Source: Actinomycetota bacterium (GTDB taxonomy: Bacteria > Actinomycetota > Acidimicrobiia > Spongiisociales > UBA11373). Taken from it: DNA of 6,878 bases. The DNA lies in assembly GCA_003486285.1 (NCBI GenBank), contig DNGH01000130.1, forward strand, positions 1 through 6,878. Direction: 5' to 3'. The translations under genes were made by a program, and so were the position numbers. Positions 5,452-6,878 of the stretch are shown in pieces. The number at the start of each line of letters is the position of its first letter. Positions within the stretch are counted from its first letter, which is position 1. The notes under the pieces were generated by a model. It was not told the origin of the DNA, searched no databases, and saw only the letters and a program-made list of their open reading frames with translations.

Positions 5452-6873
5452 ATGCCCGGGTCCAAGGACGTGCTGAAGATGGTCGCCGATGGCGAGTACG
5501 AGTTCGTCGACCTGAGGTTCTGCGATCTGCCCGGACAGGTGCAGCACTTCACGGTCCCCGCCTCCGAGCTGACCGCGGCGTCCTTCGACGAGGGCTTTGG
5601 CTTCGACGGTTCATCGATTCGCGGCTTCCAGGCGATCCAGGAGTCCGACATGCTCCTGTTTCCCGACCCGGAAACCGCGGTCGAGGACTCCTTCCGCGAT
5701 CGGCGCACCCTGATCCTGTATTGCTGGGTGCGCGATCCCATCACCGGGCAGCCGTACGAGAAGGACCCGCGCTACGTCGCCAAGAAGGCCGAGGCGTACC
5801 TGAAGAGCACCGGCCTCGCCGATACGTCCTACTGGGGACCGGAGGCGGAGTTCTACATCTTCGATTCGGTGCGGTACGACCAGCGGCAGAACACCGCATT
5901 CTTCGAAGTGGATTCGGAGGAGGGGGCCTGGAACAGCGGGCGGGAGGAACCGGGAGGCAACCTCGGCTACAAGCCGGGCTACAAGGAGGGGTACTTCCCG
6001 GTTCCTCCCACGGACCACTTCCAGGACCTGCGCTCGGAGATGGCGGCGCGCCTCGCCGCCGCCGGGATCCCGGTGGAGGTGCAGCACCACGAGGTGGGGA
6101 CGGCCGGCCAGTCCGAGATCGACATCCGCTACGGCACCCTGCTGCAGACCGCCGATCGTGTGACGCTGTTCAAGTACATCGTCAAGAACACGGCGTGGGA
6201 GTACGGCAAGACGGTCACGTTCATGCCCAAGCCGATCTTCCAGGACAACGGATCGGGGATGCACTGCCACCAGAGCCTGTGGCTCGACGGCAAACCGCTG
6301 TTCTACGACGAGAAGGGGTACGCCTCGCTCTCCGACATGGCCCGTTACTACATCGGCGGGCTGCTCAAGCATGCCCCGTCGCTGATGGCGTGGGCCGCAC
6401 CGACCACGAACTCCTATCGCCGCCTGGTCCCCGGGTACGAGGCCCCGGTGAACCTGGTGTACAGCCAGCGCAATCGGTCGGCGGCGATCCGGATCCCGGT
6501 GGTGAGCCGGCGTCCCGAGCTGAAGCGCCTCGAGTTCCGCTGCCCGGACCCGTCGTCCAACCCCTACCTGGCGTTCGCCGCGATGCTCCTGGCCGGTCTC
6601 GATGGGATCGCCAACCGTATCGACCCGGGCGCCCCGGTCGACAAGGATCTCTACGACCTCCCCCCGGAGGAGCTGGCCAAGGTGCCGACGGTGCCGGGGT
6701 CGCTCGAGGAGTCGCTGGCCGCCCTGGAGGCCGATCACGAGTACCTGCTGGTCGGTGACGTGTTCACCGAGGGACTGATCAAGGACTGGATCGCCTACAA
6801 GCGCACCCACGAGCTCGATCCGGTCCGCCTGCGCCCGCACCCCTGGGAGTTCATGCTGTATTACGACTGTTGA
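5452..6873 (+). CDS. glnA: Glutamine synthetase type I (GSI-beta), 473 aa
   Basis: This is the main ammonia-assimilating enzyme: glutamate + NH3 + ATP gives glutamine, in a cytosolic dodecamer. Length and all motifs are standard. They include FDGSSI with the ammonium-site Asp52, GPEAEFYIF (Glu131/Glu133), HHEVGTAGQSEIDIRY (212-227), GSGMHCHQSL (His271), NSYRRLVPGYEAPV with flap Glu330, RLEFRCPDPSSNPYLAF (359-375) and the adenylylation loop KDLYDLPPEE with Tyr401. The Gly/Tyr-rich insertion at about 168-181 (GGNLGYKPGYKEGYF) is typical of the beta class. Activity is therefore probably modulated by GlnE-type adenylylation, though glnE is not in this window. AGGAGG (5440-5445) is 6 nt before ATG 5452. 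The frame opens upstream to 5287, but that part is intergenic. The C-terminus YYDC ends in Cys where relatives usually end in a hydrophobic residue. Transcription is probably under the GlnR boxes upstream. Confidence 0.97.
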   Translation: MPGSKDVLKMVADGEYEFVDLRFCDLPGQVQHFTVPASELTAASFDEGFGFDGSSIRGFQAIQESDMLLFPDPETAVEDSFRDRRTLILYCWVRDPITGQPYEKDPRYVAKKAEAYLKSTGLADTSYWGPEAEFYIFDSVRYDQRQNTAFFEVDSEEGAWNSGREEPGGNLGYKPGYKEGYFPVPPTDHFQDLRSEMAARLAAAGIPVEVQHHEVGTAGQSEIDIRYGTLLQTADRVTLFKYIVKNTAWEYGKTVTFMPKPIFQDNGSGMHCHQSLWLDGKPLFYDEKGYASLSDMARYYIGGLLKHAPSLMAWAAPTTNSYRRLVPGYEAPVNLVYSQRNRSAAIRIPVVSRRPELKRLEFRCPDPSSNPYLAFAAMLLAGLDGIANRIDPGAPVDKDLYDLPPEELAKVPTVPGSLEESLAALEADHEYLLVGDVFTEGLIKDWIAYKRTHELDPVRLRPHPWEFMLYYDC

Positions 6874-6878
6874 TTCGG

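Noticed and set aside
5295..5744. 150-residue N-terminal extension of the GlnA2-like protein
   Set aside because: It would overlap glnA1 antisense and the shared promoter region. The family begins at MGKQEDYVLR-like residues, and the 9-nt Shine-Dalgarno sequence sits right before ATG 5294.
5040..6758. 572-codon plus-strand frame overlapping both glutamine synthetase genes
   Set aside because: A high-GC shadow frame, Arg/Gly-rich with no domain, crossing antisense to one gene and out of frame with the other.
5611..6840. 409-codon minus-strand frame opposite glnA1
   Set aside because: Mirror of glnA1 codons with biased composition and no recognisable domain or ribosome-binding site.

Overview
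The window is GC-rich with densely packed genes, and its proteins look actinobacterial. A GlnR-type orphan response regulator, a glutamine synthetase resembling mycobacterial GlnA2, and a second with the adenylylation site of GlnA1 all point to the Actinomycetota. No marker gene is present to fix the family; a lineage outside the well-studied Streptomyces/Mycobacterium groups is a guess.

Layout. On the minus strand, positions 1-1193 hold the N-terminal 397 residues of a type I ABC exporter that runs off the left edge. Behind its start (1252-1722, also minus) is a small DinB-fold protein. From a divergent intergenic region, two plus-strand genes follow. The first is a single-pass membrane protein with a proline-rich repeat tail (1841-2560), probably an anti-sigma factor. 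The second is an ECF sigma factor (2637-3212). A perfect 14-bp hairpin with a GCAA loop lies between them. The sigma factor gene meets glnR (3209-3856, minus) tail to tail, and one CTAG palindrome supplies both stop codons.

The right half is a nitrogen-assimilation cluster. The glnA2-like gene (3966-5294, minus) lies upstream of glnR on the same strand. Their 109-bp gap is almost entirely filled by an inverted repeat built from 7-bp units. Divergent from glnA2 is glnA1 (5452-6873, plus). Their shared 157-bp control region holds an array of AC-ending boxes at exact 11-bp steps (5349-5386) that matches the known GlnR operator layout. The window thus appears to carry a regulator, a likely operator for it, and two target glutamine synthetases.

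Most of this is recognisable biology. The points that stand out are the complete loss of phosphorylation residues in the GlnR-like receiver, the linkage of glnR to two glutamine synthetases, the repeat element against the glnR start codon, the Glu-to-Asp change in the GlnA2-like active-site flap, and the sigma gene with its putative anti-sigma partner encoded first. I see no clearly new system.
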